Source: JAKVKY01 sp964293585 (GTDB lineage: Bacteria; Bacillota; Negativicutes; Acidaminococcales; Acidaminococcaceae). From it: a stretch of DNA of 37,385 bases. Below, piece after piece: positions 1 to 7,697 of this stretch. The position numbers and the translations under genes were made by a program. The first letter of the stretch is position 1; each line of letters begins with the position of its first letter. The notes below the pieces were generated by a model. That model was given only the letters and a program-made list of their open reading frames with translations, did no database searches and was not told the DNA's origin. The DNA is taken from contig CAXYYS010000019.1 in NCBI GenBank assembly GCA_964293585.1, positions 1 through 37,385 on the forward strand, given 5' to 3'.

Positions 1-59
1 ACCCCCGCCATCGGCGCGACGAACAGATTGTTGCGGAGCGTGAAACCAAGAAATTCCAT
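1..59 (-). CDS. tRNA-dihydrouridine synthase, N-terminal fragment (runs off the window)
   Basis: Only the first 19 or so codons are inside the window, reading leftwards from ATG at 57-59. The peptide begins MEFLGFTLRNN and continues to an APMAGV motif, which is the conserved FMN-binding start of the Dus family of flavoenzymes that reduce uridine in tRNA. The frame is open upstream only to a TAG about 45 nt away with no better start. No clear Shine-Dalgarno sequence precedes the ATG. It is the last visible gene downstream of the chorismate mutase, 138 nt after its stop, with no terminator seen between them. The call rests on a short stretch and could be tested with the adjoining sequence. Confidence 0.62.
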   Translation of the reverse strand, partial: MEFLGFTLRNNLFVAPMAG

Positions 60-197
60 AGGAGCAGCCGGCCATGCGGGGTTCAGGGGAAGGGGCGGAT
101 TCTACCCTGAAAGCTGCTTAAAAAATAGTCAGTTTTTGATGCGTGGGATTCTGTGAACAGTACTTCACCCAAAGTCAGAAACGACGAATCCAGCGCC

Positions 198-545
198 CTA
201 GCGGTTGGGGCTGGGTTCGTGAATGGGAGGCCGGATGGGCTCGGACTGCTGCTCCCTTTCCTTAATGTGCCGGGCCAGCAGTTCTACTTCCAGTTCGCGG
301 CTCTCCGCCATCACGTGCTTCATGATATTTTCTATAGGCTGGCGATACAGGGGCTGCTTCACCCTTGCCGCCATCTGCGCCAGGATCTGCTTTTCCCGTT
401 CCGCATCCAGCACCGGCAGCTGGTGGGTTTCTTTATAGGCCGCCACTTTAAGCACTGTGTCCAGCCGCTGTTCCAAAGTCTCGGCCAAAGTTGTATCCAG
501 CTTGTCAATCATAGTACGGATAGCTTTTAAATCCAATTCCGTCAT
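198..545 (-). CDS. chorismate mutase, AroQ (all-helical) class
   Basis: A 115-residue protein predicted to convert chorismate to prephenate, the branch step to Phe and Tyr. The sequence fits the helical AroQ fold: an N-terminal helix with the IRTMIDKLDTTLAETLEQR pattern, then KVAAYKE, then DAEREKQIL. These resemble the Arg, Lys and Asp/Arg/Glu positions that line the active site in this family. The length suits a monofunctional domain without a fused dehydratase or dehydrogenase. ATG at 543-545 was chosen because GAGGTGG lies 6 nt upstream; an upstream in-frame extension has no ribosome site. The last 20 residues are polar and proline-rich. It is the seventh biosynthetic gene of the aro operon, 124 nt after aroC. 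Confidence 0.85.
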   Translation of the reverse strand: MTELDLKAIRTMIDKLDTTLAETLEQRLDTVLKVAAYKETHQLPVLDAEREKQILAQMAARVKQPLYRQPIENIMKHVMAESRELEVELLARHIKEREQQSEPIRPPIHEPSPNR

Positions 546-600
546 CTTGTTCCACCTCATCTGGAACCGCACTGTAGCAGTTCCTTAGCATTTTTATCTT

Positions 601-616
601 AACCTGCGCGCAGGTT
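601..616. repeat. 16-bp perfect palindrome between aroC and chorismate mutase
   Basis: AACCTGCGCGCAGGTT reads the same on both strands. As RNA it can form a six-pair stem with a CGCG loop. No U-run follows on either strand, so it is not a terminator. It lies about 55 nt upstream of the chorismate mutase start and could be an mRNA structure or a protein-binding site. Confidence 0.5.
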
Positions 617-669
617 GTAACCAGATTCGCGTCAACAATCAGCCCAGGCTGCCGCTTCACCGGCCACCG

Positions 670-1752
670 TTAGGTATTAGCCAGCAGCATATCCAGTGCC
701 ACCCAAGCCGCTACGCCTTCAATAACCGGAACGGCCCGCTGCACGATGCAGGGATCGTGGCGCCCCGGCACGGTAAGCGTGGTATCTGTCTGCTGCAGGA
801 TATCCACCGTCTGCTGAAGTTTACTGATGCTGGGTGTAGGCTTGATACCTACCCGGAACACTATCGGCATACCGTTGGTCAAGCCCCCTGTCAAACCACC
901 GTTATGGTTAGTCAGGGTCCGCACCTGTCCGTGCTCATAGTGCATGGCATCGTTAGCCTGACTGCCGTGCAGGCTGCAAAAGCCAAAACCGGAGCCAAAT
1001 TCCAGGCCCTTTACTGCCGGCACCGAGAACAAAGCATGCGCCAGACAGCTTTCACAAGAATCAAAGAAAGGCGAGCCCACACCGGCAGGCAATCCCTGAA
1101 TGAGGCACTCGATACTGCCACCCACGCTATCACCCTGAGCTTTGGCTGTCAGGATTTCCTGTTCCATGGCAGCAGCAGCTGCTGCTTCCAGTGTAGGCAA
1201 GGTCTGCTGCCGCAATTGTTCCAGCACCGCGACCTGCTCTCCCAGAGGATTAAAGCACCGGTCCGTAGCGGCGCCGATATTCACGATATGGGAACCAACT
1301 ACCACCTGACGTTCCCGCAGCGCCAGCTTGCATAACGCTCCCAGAAGCACCAGCGGCGCTGTCAGCCGGCCGCTAAAATGTCCGCCGCCCCGATAGTCAT
1401 TAAAACCTTGATATTTGACCCGTCCTGCATAATCCGCATGGCCGGGACGCATCTTTGCCTGCAGGAGCTGATAATCACCGGAATGCTGATTCCCGTTAGG
1501 GATAAGGGCGCACAACGGCGTGCCTGTGGTATGTCCTTCAAAAACACCGCTCTGCAGCACAAACGCATCGGTCTCCTTGCGGGTAGTACCAAGCTTATTC
1601 CTGCCTGGCGCCCGGCGTTCCAGCTCGTCGTGCAAAAACTCTGTCTCCACCTTTAGTCCGGGCGGCAGCCCGTCCACCACCAACCCGATAGCCGGCCCGT
1701 GGGATTCGCCAAAGATTGTCATTTTTACCGTACGGCCCAAGGTTGCACTCAT
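670..1752 (-). CDS. aroC: chorismate synthase
   Basis: A 360-residue protein of usual family length that converts 5-enolpyruvylshikimate-3-phosphate to chorismate using reduced FMN. Family signatures are visible: GESHGPAIG near residues 15-23, an RPGHADYAG block near 102-110 and FNDYRGGGHFSGR near 117-129. The N-terminus (MSATLGRTVKMTIFGESHG) matches where family members begin. Its ATG overlaps the aroA stop as ATGA (1749-1752), indicating translational coupling with aroA. It acts in the cytoplasm at the last common step before the Phe, Tyr and Trp branches. Confidence 0.97.
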   Translation of the reverse strand: MSATLGRTVKMTIFGESHGPAIGLVVDGLPPGLKVETEFLHDELERRAPGRNKLGTTRKETDAFVLQSGVFEGHTTGTPLCALIPNGNQHSGDYQLLQAKMRPGHADYAGRVKYQGFNDYRGGGHFSGRLTAPLVLLGALCKLALRERQVVVGSHIVNIGAATDRCFNPLGEQVAVLEQLRQQTLPTLEAAAAAAMEQEILTAKAQGDSVGGSIECLIQGLPAGVGSPFFDSCESCLAHALFSVPAVKGLEFGSGFGFCSLHGSQANDAMHYEHGQVRTLTNHNGGLTGGLTNGMPIVFRVGIKPTPSISKLQQTVDILQQTDTTLTVPGRHDPCIVQRAVPVIEGVAAWVALDMLLANT

Positions 1753-3053
1753 ACTTGTTCCACCTTTCCTCCCACCGCGGCCAGGTCCTGCCAGAAATGG
1801 GGATACGATTTCTTCACACTGTCACTACCCTGAATCAGCACCGGCTGCCGGCACTTGGCAGCAGCAATAGCCAAACTCATGGCTACCCGGTGATCATTCC
1901 AGGCCGCCACCGTCACACCGCCGTCCAGTCCCTCCGGCCGTCCTTCAATCAGCAATCCGTCCGGTTGTTCCTTAATGCGGGCGCCCAACTTGCCCAGCTC
2001 CGCCGCCATAGCAGCCAGCCGGTCACATTCTTTCAAGCGCAACCGTTCCGCATGGATAATCCTGGTCGTACCTGCGGAAACTGCCGCAATAACGCTGAGG
2101 ATAGGTACCAGATCCGGACAATCCGCCGCATCTATGAGGCCTCCGCGAGTGGTTGCCGGTACCGCCGTCAGCTCCTGGTGCACATCATCCCAGCTCAATT
2201 GACCGCCCAACCTAGTAATCAGTTCCGCTATCACTTTATCACCCTGGAGCGAATCCCGGTCCAGACCCTGACAGATAACCTGACCGCTGATAGTACCGGC
2301 TGCCAGCCAGAACGCCGCCTGAGACCAGTCTCCCTCCACCAGTATCCGTCCTGCAGGACTCCGGTACTGCTGGTTTCCTGGTACCAGATAAGTATAATCC
2401 GGCCGCTCCTCAATCTTGATGCCAAAACGGCGCAAAGCCGCCAGGGTCAGTCCAATATAACTGGCTGACTCCACCGGCGGCAAAACTTTAATTAGAGAAT
2501 CCTCAGACAAGAGAGGTAAGGCAAACAGCAAACCGGAAACAAACTGGGAACTGACATCGCCCCGCAGCACAAAGTTACCGGGCCGCAACTGTCCCTGCAC
2601 GGTTAACGGTAAATGTCCTGCCGGGCCGGTAGTATAGGCTAAATTCTGTTCCTCAAAAATCCGGTAGTAAGGATCCAGGGGACGGCTGCCTAACTTACCG
2701 TGACCCACAAAAGTCACTCCGCCCAGCGTAGCCGCTACCGGAATGAAAAAACGCAACGTGGATCCGGACTCCCCGCAATCCCAGACAGGCTGCGTAATTT
2801 TCAAAGGCAGCCTGGTACGGTAACTGAACGCCTGCCGGCCCGCAAACCGGGAAGGCAGGTTTAAGATTTCCACTCCCAGGGCCTGTAGACAGTTATTCGT
2901 CGCCGTAATATCCGCCGAAAGAGTAATATTATCCACGGTACTGACGCCGCCGCTTAAACCGGCGCAAATAATATTCCGGTGCCCCATGCTTTTACTGCTG
3001 GGTACCTGTACCGCTCCTTGTAAGGTGGCGGGAATAATCCTCACTGTTGCCAT
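1749..3053 (-). CDS. aroA: 3-phosphoshikimate 1-carboxyvinyltransferase (EPSP synthase)
   Basis: A 434-residue enzyme that transfers enolpyruvyl from PEP to shikimate-3-phosphate. Visible signatures are VPSSKSMGHR near residues 17-26, where the Lys and Ser contact substrate, CGESGSTLRFF near 93-103, the RPLDPY element near 125-130, and a C-terminal RLRLKECDRLAAM block, which is the family signature for phosphate binding. The ATG at 3051-3053 has AGAAGGAG about 8 nt upstream. It sits 18 nt after aroB and overlaps aroC by 4 nt. The Gly-rich motif near residues 94-97 could be read to judge glyphosate class; I did not assign one. Confidence 0.97.
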   Translation of the reverse strand: MATVRIIPATLQGAVQVPSSKSMGHRNIICAGLSGGVSTVDNITLSADITATNNCLQALGVEILNLPSRFAGRQAFSYRTRLPLKITQPVWDCGESGSTLRFFIPVAATLGGVTFVGHGKLGSRPLDPYYRIFEEQNLAYTTGPAGHLPLTVQGQLRPGNFVLRGDVSSQFVSGLLFALPLLSEDSLIKVLPPVESASYIGLTLAALRRFGIKIEERPDYTYLVPGNQQYRSPAGRILVEGDWSQAAFWLAAGTISGQVICQGLDRDSLQGDKVIAELITRLGGQLSWDDVHQELTAVPATTRGGLIDAADCPDLVPILSVIAAVSAGTTRIIHAERLRLKECDRLAAMAAELGKLGARIKEQPDGLLIEGRPEGLDGGVTVAAWNDHRVAMSLAIAAAKCRQPVLIQGSDSVKKSYPHFWQDLAAVGGKVEQV

Positions 3054-3071
3054 AGCAAAGCTCCTTCTAAC

Positions 3072-4130
3072 TTACAGATAAGCCTCAATGTCCTGAAAAT
3101 CTATTTTTTGTAAAAAGCTCTCGCCAATCCTTCGCAAGAGCACGATAGTCAACCGGTGGCCTTTTTTCTTCTTATCCATCTGTACCGCCGCCATAAACTC
3201 CGCCGGTGTCACCGCCGCCGTCAGCGGTAAATGATATTTCTGCAACAGGTTGGCCAGCCTGGCTGCCGTTCCCTGGACCGTCTGGCCCTTAGCCTCGGCT
3301 GCTCTGGTAAAAGCCAGCATACCGATGCCTACGGCTTCCCCGTGAGAATATTTAGCGTAGTGATAAGTTTTCTCCACCGCGTGTCCCAGCGTATGGCCAA
3401 AGTTTAATACCATGCGGTCGCCGTTATCAAACTCATCGGCTTCCACGATACGGGCCTTGATGTTGCAGCAGGTAGCGATGATACCCGGCAGAACTTTTTC
3501 TCTTTCTGTGGGCGCCATCTTCTCCAGCCGGTCAAATAATTCTGCATCTTTGATGCAGCCATATTTAATGACCTCCGCCATGCCGTCGTTAAAAAAGCGT
3601 ACCGGTAAGGTCTTGAGTACCTCCGGATCAATATAAACCGCCTTGGGCTGATAAAAGGCGCCCACCAGATTCTTGCCAGCCGGCAGATCCACTGCCACTT
3701 TGCCGCCCACGCTGCTGTCCACCATGGCTAAAAGCGAAGTGGGAACCTGCACAAATGCCACACCCCTCAGGAACGTTGCTGCCGCCAGCCCGGCCATATC
3801 TCCCGTCACGCCGCCGCCTAACGCTATCACCGCATCGCTCCTGGTCACGCCGGCCTTGGCCAGGCCGGTGTAGAGTTCCGTCAGGGTTGCCAGATTCTTA
3901 CTCTGCTCCCCCGCTGCGAAGGTCAACGTCACCGTTTGGAAACCGGCCTGGCGCAGGCTGCGCGCCAACCGCTCCCCGTACAAGGGACCTACATTACTAT
4001 CCGTAATCACCACCGCCAGCTCACTTTGAGGCAACAGCGCGCGCAGCCGCGGACCGACCTGGTCCACAAGGCCGGCGTTAATGGCGATGCTATAACTTTT
4101 AGGTCCTAAATTTACTTTTACTGTTTCCAT
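3072..4130 (-). CDS. aroB: 3-dehydroquinate synthase
   Basis: A 352-residue NAD- and metal-dependent enzyme that cyclises DAHP to 3-dehydroquinate, the second shikimate-pathway step. Visible motifs are GGGVTGD near residue 105, the DSSVGGKVAVD stretch near 138-148, the PEVLKTLP and GMAEVIKYG blocks, and NFGHTLGHAVE with metal-ligand histidines near 243-253. Length is typical. AAGGATGG lies just upstream of the ATG at 4128-4130. It follows tyrA by 36 nt in the operon. The pathway is incomplete here: genes for dehydroquinate dehydratase, shikimate dehydrogenase, shikimate kinase and prephenate dehydratase are not in the window. Confidence 0.97.
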   Translation of the reverse strand: METVKVNLGPKSYSIAINAGLVDQVGPRLRALLPQSELAVVITDSNVGPLYGERLARSLRQAGFQTVTLTFAAGEQSKNLATLTELYTGLAKAGVTRSDAVIALGGGVTGDMAGLAAATFLRGVAFVQVPTSLLAMVDSSVGGKVAVDLPAGKNLVGAFYQPKAVYIDPEVLKTLPVRFFNDGMAEVIKYGCIKDAELFDRLEKMAPTEREKVLPGIIATCCNIKARIVEADEFDNGDRMVLNFGHTLGHAVEKTYHYAKYSHGEAVGIGMLAFTRAAEAKGQTVQGTAARLANLLQKYHLPLTAAVTPAEFMAAVQMDKKKKGHRLTIVLLRRIGESFLQKIDFQDIEAYL

Positions 4131-4166
4131 GCTTCCATCCTTGAGACTTTATGTCTCCGCCAGCGT

Positions 4167-5039
4167 TCAGTACAACTCCCGGCGCTTGGGTCCGGCTTCC
4201 TTCATCATAGCCTGCAGCGCCGCCGCATCGTCCTCTTCCAGGGCCTTGCTCCAGCGCTCCAGTTGTTCCTGATACTTGCGAATCTCTGCCAGCGTATTAT
4301 CCTTATTCGCCAAGAATAAATCGCTCCACAACTCCGGATTAATATCTGCCACCCGGGTAGCATCCCTAAAACTGCCGGCGATAAAATATTTGGTATGCTC
4401 CGTAAAAGAAGCACTATTTACCAGGGAGACAGCCAGAATATGGGGCAGGTCGCTGGTATAGGCGATGATACTGTCATGTTCTGCCGCCGTAATCTGCACC
4501 GTACATTTACAGCCCAGCGCTTTCGCAAACTGTTCCAGCCAGGTAATGGCCGCCGGTGTGTTATGAGCTGCCGGTACGATAATATAATTGGATCCGTCAA
4601 AAATCTCGGCGGCCGCCATACCCAGACCGCTGCCCTGGCGCCCCGCCATAGGATGCCCGGCTAAAAACTCGCAACCTTCCGGCAGGAGTGCCTGCACCTG
4701 TTCCGGCAGTTTGCCCTTGATCCCTGTGGCATCCGTAAAGAGCGTTCCCGGCTGAAAATGCGCCGCATTCGTCTGGACGAATTTCAGGAGGGCGCCCGGA
4801 TACACGCAGCAAATAATAATCTCCGCCTTGCCCAAAGCAGGACTGCCTTCTTCCACAATCTCGTCAATCATATGGGCGTTCAGGCAGGCCTTGGCAATAC
4901 CCCGGCTGACATCCATACCCAGGATATGCTGCACCCCCAGCCGCCGTAACGCCTTGGCGTAAGAACCGCCAATCAGGCCCAGGCCTATAATGGCAAACGT
5001 TAACTCTGCCAGTTTTTTCTGTGTAAACGCTGCTTCCAC
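4167..5039 (-). CDS. tyrA: prephenate dehydrogenase
   Basis: A 290-residue NAD(P)-dependent enzyme converting prephenate to 4-hydroxyphenylpyruvate, the committed step to tyrosine. The N-terminal Rossmann motif GLGLIGGSYAKALRR is near residues 19-33, and the substrate-binding HPMAGRQGSG block with the family histidine is near 129-138. A mid-protein AEHDSIIAYTSDLPH segment resembles the prephenate dehydrogenase catalytic region. It ends shortly after the catalytic and dimerisation part, so there is no C-terminal ACT domain. The start is GTG at 5037-5039 with GAGGAGG 7 nt upstream. A strong RNA hairpin sits in the 135-nt gap from the preceding DAHP synthase. Confidence 0.95.
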   Translation of the reverse strand: MEAAFTQKKLAELTFAIIGLGLIGGSYAKALRRLGVQHILGMDVSRGIAKACLNAHMIDEIVEEGSPALGKAEIIICCVYPGALLKFVQTNAAHFQPGTLFTDATGIKGKLPEQVQALLPEGCEFLAGHPMAGRQGSGLGMAAAEIFDGSNYIIVPAAHNTPAAITWLEQFAKALGCKCTVQITAAEHDSIIAYTSDLPHILAVSLVNSASFTEHTKYFIAGSFRDATRVADINPELWSDLFLANKDNTLAEIRKYQEQLERWSKALEEDDAAALQAMMKEAGPKRRELY

Positions 5040-5138
5040 TCAGTTTCCTCCTCACTACTACCTTCCTACCCGCAATCCTATTTTGTATCTGCTACCCTGG
5101 TTGCTTCCTGCCATTCTACTTTACTTCTACTCTTCCGT

Positions 5139-5162
5139 CTGCCGGCATCTAGGTGCCAGCAG
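5139..5162 (-). other. stable hairpin between second DAHP synthase and tyrA
   Basis: On the minus-strand RNA, CUGCUGGCA and UGCCGGCAG can form nine pairs (one G-U) around a 6-nt loop. No U-run follows, so it is unlikely to terminate. It begins about 13 nt after the DAHP synthase stop and may stabilise the upstream mRNA end or set relative expression in the operon. Confidence 0.5.
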
Positions 5163-5174
5163 TTTCTGCTCTTA

Positions 5175-6188
5175 TTATAAATCCCGGCCGATGATTTGTG
5201 CAATGCCTTTAAGCTCACCCATCAAATGGGCAAAGCGTTCCGGCTTCAGGGACTGAGCCCCGTCGCACAAGGCATGCTCCGGATCGTTATGGACCTCAAT
5301 CAAGAGTCCGTCAGCGCCTACAGCCACAGCCGCTTTCGCCAGGGGTTCCACCATCCACCACAAACCTGCCGCATGGCTGGGGTCCACGATTACCGGCAAG
5401 TGGCTTAACTTTTTCGCGGCGCAGATAGCACTTAAATCCAGGGTATTGCGCGTATAATTTTCAAAAGTACGGATGCCACGCTCACACAGGATAACATTAT
5501 CGTTACCGCCGGCCATGATGTATTCGGCACTCATGATCCATTCTTCCACGGTGGCTGCCAGGCCTCGCTTGAGCAGGATGGGTTTCTTTGTCTTACCCAG
5601 CGCTTTCAGCAGGGCAAAGTTCTGCATATTACGGGCGCCCACCTGGATCAGGTCCACGTCCCGTTCAAAACGGTCCAGCACGTCGGTGCTCATTATCTCG
5701 GTCACTACAGGCAGACCGGTTTCTTTCTTGGCTTCCAGCAACAAATCCAGTCCGGAAAGGCCCATGCCCTGGAAAGAATAGGGCGAGGTCCGAGGCTTAA
5801 AAGCGCCGCCACGCAACAACGTAGCGCCGCCCAGCTTCACAGATTTAGCCACGCTGATAACCTGTTCCCTGGATTCCACGCTGCAGGGTCCGGCCATAAC
5901 CTGGAGCCTTCTGCCGCCAATCTTGACCCCGGCCACATCGATGACACTGTCGTCCGGATGAAACGCGCGGTTAGCCCGTTTAAAAGGCTCCTGCACCCGC
6001 ATGACCTTTTCTACCCAATCATTGACCTTCAGCATATTGATATCCAGGACGCTGGTATCACCGATGACGCCCAGGATGGCCATCTGTGTACCGACAATCT
6101 CGTTAATCTGGAAACCCTGTTTCTCTAAGTTCGCCTTAATCCTGGCTCTTTCTGTTGCCGGTGCGCCCGGTTTCATGACAATGATCAT
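5175..6188 (-). CDS. aroF: 3-deoxy-7-phosphoheptulonate (DAHP) synthase, second copy
   Basis: A 337-residue enzyme joining PEP and erythrose-4-phosphate, the first shikimate-pathway step. It has the form with an N-terminal regulatory ferredoxin-like domain (about residues 1-70) followed by a (beta/alpha)8 barrel. Barrel motifs include GPCSVES near 99-105, GGAFKPRTSPYSFQG near 126-140, IQVGARNMQNF near 181-191, LLKRG near 205-209, VILCERGIRTFE, DPSHAAG and EVHNDPEHALCDG. It is a close paralogue of the gene just upstream, with the barrel strongly conserved and the N-terminal domain clearly more divergent. GGAGG precedes the ATG at 6186-6188. Two copies may respond to different feedback ligands; this is inference. 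Confidence 0.95.
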   Translation of the reverse strand: MIIVMKPGAPATERARIKANLEKQGFQINEIVGTQMAILGVIGDTSVLDINMLKVNDWVEKVMRVQEPFKRANRAFHPDDSVIDVAGVKIGGRRLQVMAGPCSVESREQVISVAKSVKLGGATLLRGGAFKPRTSPYSFQGMGLSGLDLLLEAKKETGLPVVTEIMSTDVLDRFERDVDLIQVGARNMQNFALLKALGKTKKPILLKRGLAATVEEWIMSAEYIMAGGNDNVILCERGIRTFENYTRNTLDLSAICAAKKLSHLPVIVDPSHAAGLWWMVEPLAKAAVAVGADGLLIEVHNDPEHALCDGAQSLKPERFAHLMGELKGIAQIIGRDL

Positions 6189-6294
6189 AATGTTAGCTCC
6201 TCCGTTAGTATATTTAAAATTTTAAACATCCTGAAACTGCTTGTAAGCAAAAAGCTTTTACTCCCGCAACTGGTTACGCGGTCAGAAAATAATA

Positions 6295-7308
6295 TTAAAG
6301 AGTCCGGCCTACAGCGCCGGCAATGATGCGCAGAGAATTCATCAGGTTATCGAAACGTTCCGGTTTCAGAGACTGGGCGCCATCGCATTTGGCATGTTCC
6401 GGATCATTATGTACCTCAATGATAAGACCGTCAGCACCGGCGGCCACAGCTGCCTTAGCCAGAGGTTCTACCAGCCACCACAAGCCGCCTGCATGACTGG
6501 GATCAACGATTACCGGCAGATGGCTGAGCTTTTTCACTACCGGGATAGCGGACAGGTCCAGGGTGTTCCTGGTATACTGTTCAAAAGTCCGGATGCCACG
6601 CTCACACAGGATGACATTCTCGTTGCCCTCGCTCATGATGTATTCGGCGCTCATCAGCCATTCCTCAATAGTTGCGGACAGGCCCCGTTTTAATAAGATA
6701 GGTTTCCGGGTACGTCCCAGTTCCTTCAGCAGTTCAAAGTTCTGCATGTTGCGGGCGCCCACCTGGATCAAATCCACGTCCTCCACGTAGCGCTCAATCA
6801 TCCTGGCGCTCATAATCTCTGTGACAATAGGAAGACCGGTTTTCTTCTTGGCAACCTGGAGTAAATCCAGCCCTTCTTCCCGGAGACCCTGGAAAGAGTA
6901 AGGCGAAGTCCTGGGTTTAAAAGCCCCGCCCCGCATCAGGCTGGCTCCCGATTTTTTCACAGCTTCCGCCACAGCCGTAATCTGGTCTTCCGATTCCACG
7001 CTGCAGGGACCGGCGATAACCTGTACCTTGTTGCCGCCAATCTTGACCCCGCTGACATCTATAACACTGTCTGCCGGATGGAACAAGCGGTTGGCACGTT
7101 TATAGGGTTCCTGCACCCGCAGCACCTTTTCCACGCAGTCCTTCACCATCAGGTTGCGGACATCAAAAGCGGCGGTATCGCCGACCACTCCCAGGACACA
7201 GAAGTTGGCGCCCCGGCTTTCATGAATGGTAAATCCCTGGGTTTCCATCTCTTTCCTTATTTTCAGTATTGCCTCATCCGAAGTACCCGGCTTAATAACG
7301 ATGACCAT
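6295..7308 (-). CDS. aroF: 3-deoxy-7-phosphoheptulonate (DAHP) synthase, first copy
   Basis: The first structural gene of the aro operon, 337 residues. It has the same two-part structure as the next gene: an N-terminal regulatory domain (VIVIKPG through about residue 70), then a barrel with GPCSVESEDQ, RGGAFKPRTSPYS, VGARNMQNFE, LKRGLSATIEEW, CERGIRTFEQYTR, DPSHAGG and HNDPEHAKCDGAQS. The Cys, His, Glu and Asp positions usual for metal binding in this family are all present. AAGGAG is upstream of the ATG at 7306-7308. It lies about 380 nt from the operon promoter, behind a leader peptide and an intrinsic terminator, so its expression is expected to depend on attenuation. Confidence 0.95.
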   Translation of the reverse strand: MVIVIKPGTSDEAILKIRKEMETQGFTIHESRGANFCVLGVVGDTAAFDVRNLMVKDCVEKVLRVQEPYKRANRLFHPADSVIDVSGVKIGGNKVQVIAGPCSVESEDQITAVAEAVKKSGASLMRGGAFKPRTSPYSFQGLREEGLDLLQVAKKKTGLPIVTEIMSARMIERYVEDVDLIQVGARNMQNFELLKELGRTRKPILLKRGLSATIEEWLMSAEYIMSEGNENVILCERGIRTFEQYTRNTLDLSAIPVVKKLSHLPVIVDPSHAGGLWWLVEPLAKAAVAAGADGLIIEVHNDPEHAKCDGAQSLKPERFDNLMNSLRIIAGAVGRTL

Positions 7309-7470
7309 GTTGTGTTCTCTCCTTATATTTAAATTTTAATTTCCTATACCTTTTAGCACCGGCCCCTGCCGGCCTTTTTATCAACGGCGACCCTTCCCAG
7401 GATCCTGCCGCCCGCCTGCTCTTACCTGCCGGGCAGTTACTACGCAGCCGCCCGGCTGCAAACGAGCTAT
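7309..7470 (-). promoter_or_regulatory. distal part of aro leader RNA, GC-rich hairpins, no gene
   Basis: This stretch lies between the leader terminator and the first DAHP synthase. On the minus strand it holds GCAGCC-GGGC-GGCTGC (7444-7459) and other GC-rich inverted repeats, then an A/T-rich segment carrying the AAGGAG ribosome site of the structural gene. I see no T-box consensus and no coding frame with a ribosome site. Confidence 0.45.
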
Positions 7471-7490
7471 AAAAAAAACGGGCTCCCGTT
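7471..7490 (-). terminator. intrinsic terminator in aro leader (attenuator)
   Basis: On the minus strand, AACGG and CCGTT (7486-7490 and 7477-7481) pair around GAGC, and the 3' arm runs into eight consecutive U (7471-7478). A flanking G-U pair can extend the stem. It lies 27 nt after the stop codon of the Tyr/Phe-rich leader peptide and about 160 nt before the first DAHP synthase, inside the transcribed leader. Its position makes sense only as a conditional stop. Confidence 0.8.
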
Positions 7491-7517
7491 CAGGAAGTCC
7501 GTAAACGTTTCGCTGAT

Positions 7518-7661
7518 TTAATCCGCCTGGCGGCGGTATCGGCTGCTCACGCATACATCCAAAACGGTTCTGGGGCACGCAAAATAACCAAAGCTAAAAT
7601 AATAGCTTTGGGTAAAGTAATAACCGTATGCGTTTGCTGCAAGCTGCGTTTTAGAATGCAT
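7518..7661 (-). CDS. aromatic leader peptide (Tyr/Phe-rich), attenuator control peptide
   Basis: A 47-residue reading frame at the start of the aro mRNA, reading from ATG at 7659-7661 to TAA at 7518-7520. AGGTGA sits 5 nt upstream, and the ATG is about 30 nt after the predicted transcription start. Residues 12-27 read YGYYFTQSYYFSFGYF, so ten of sixteen codons are Tyr (six) or Phe (four). One more Tyr is at residue 42. The following residues (APCR-like through a basic tail) resemble no domain I know. The hairpin at 7588-7611 overlaps codons 17-25, and the terminator follows the stop. The peptide is interpreted as a sensor of Tyr- and Phe-tRNA charging, like pheL or trpL in enterobacteria, not as a protein with its own function. 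Confidence 0.82.
   Translation of the reverse strand: MHSKTQLAANAYGYYFTQSYYFSFGYFACPRTVLDVCVSSRYRRQAD
7549..7633 (-). promoter_or_regulatory. base-pairing arms of the aro attenuator
   Basis: In the leader RNA two helices are possible. A local hairpin CCAAAGCUA/UAGCUUUGG (7603-7611 with 7588-7596) forms nine perfect pairs within the Tyr/Phe codons. A long-range helix pairs ACGCAUAC (7626-7633, codons 10-12) with GUAUGCGU (7549-7556, codons 36-38), eight perfect pairs. In addition, CCGUU at 7563-7567 is complementary to the 5' arm AACGG of the terminator (7486-7490), giving a candidate antiterminator. A ribosome stalled on codons 12-27 would block the first arms and alter the later pairing. 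Confidence 0.6.
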
Positions 7662-7697
7662 GTCTGTCACCTGTCAACTAATTTAAAACTTGTTGTC

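Noticed and set aside
7381..7578. Minus-strand 65-codon frame overlapping the leader terminator
   Set aside because: It has no ribosome site, starts with GTG inside the leader-peptide gene in another frame, and would run through the terminator. It looks incidental.
7309..7691. T-box riboswitch in the aro leader
   Set aside because: I looked for the conserved AGGGTGGNACCGCG antiterminator consensus and a matching specifier loop and found neither. The Tyr/Phe-rich leader frame explains the region better.
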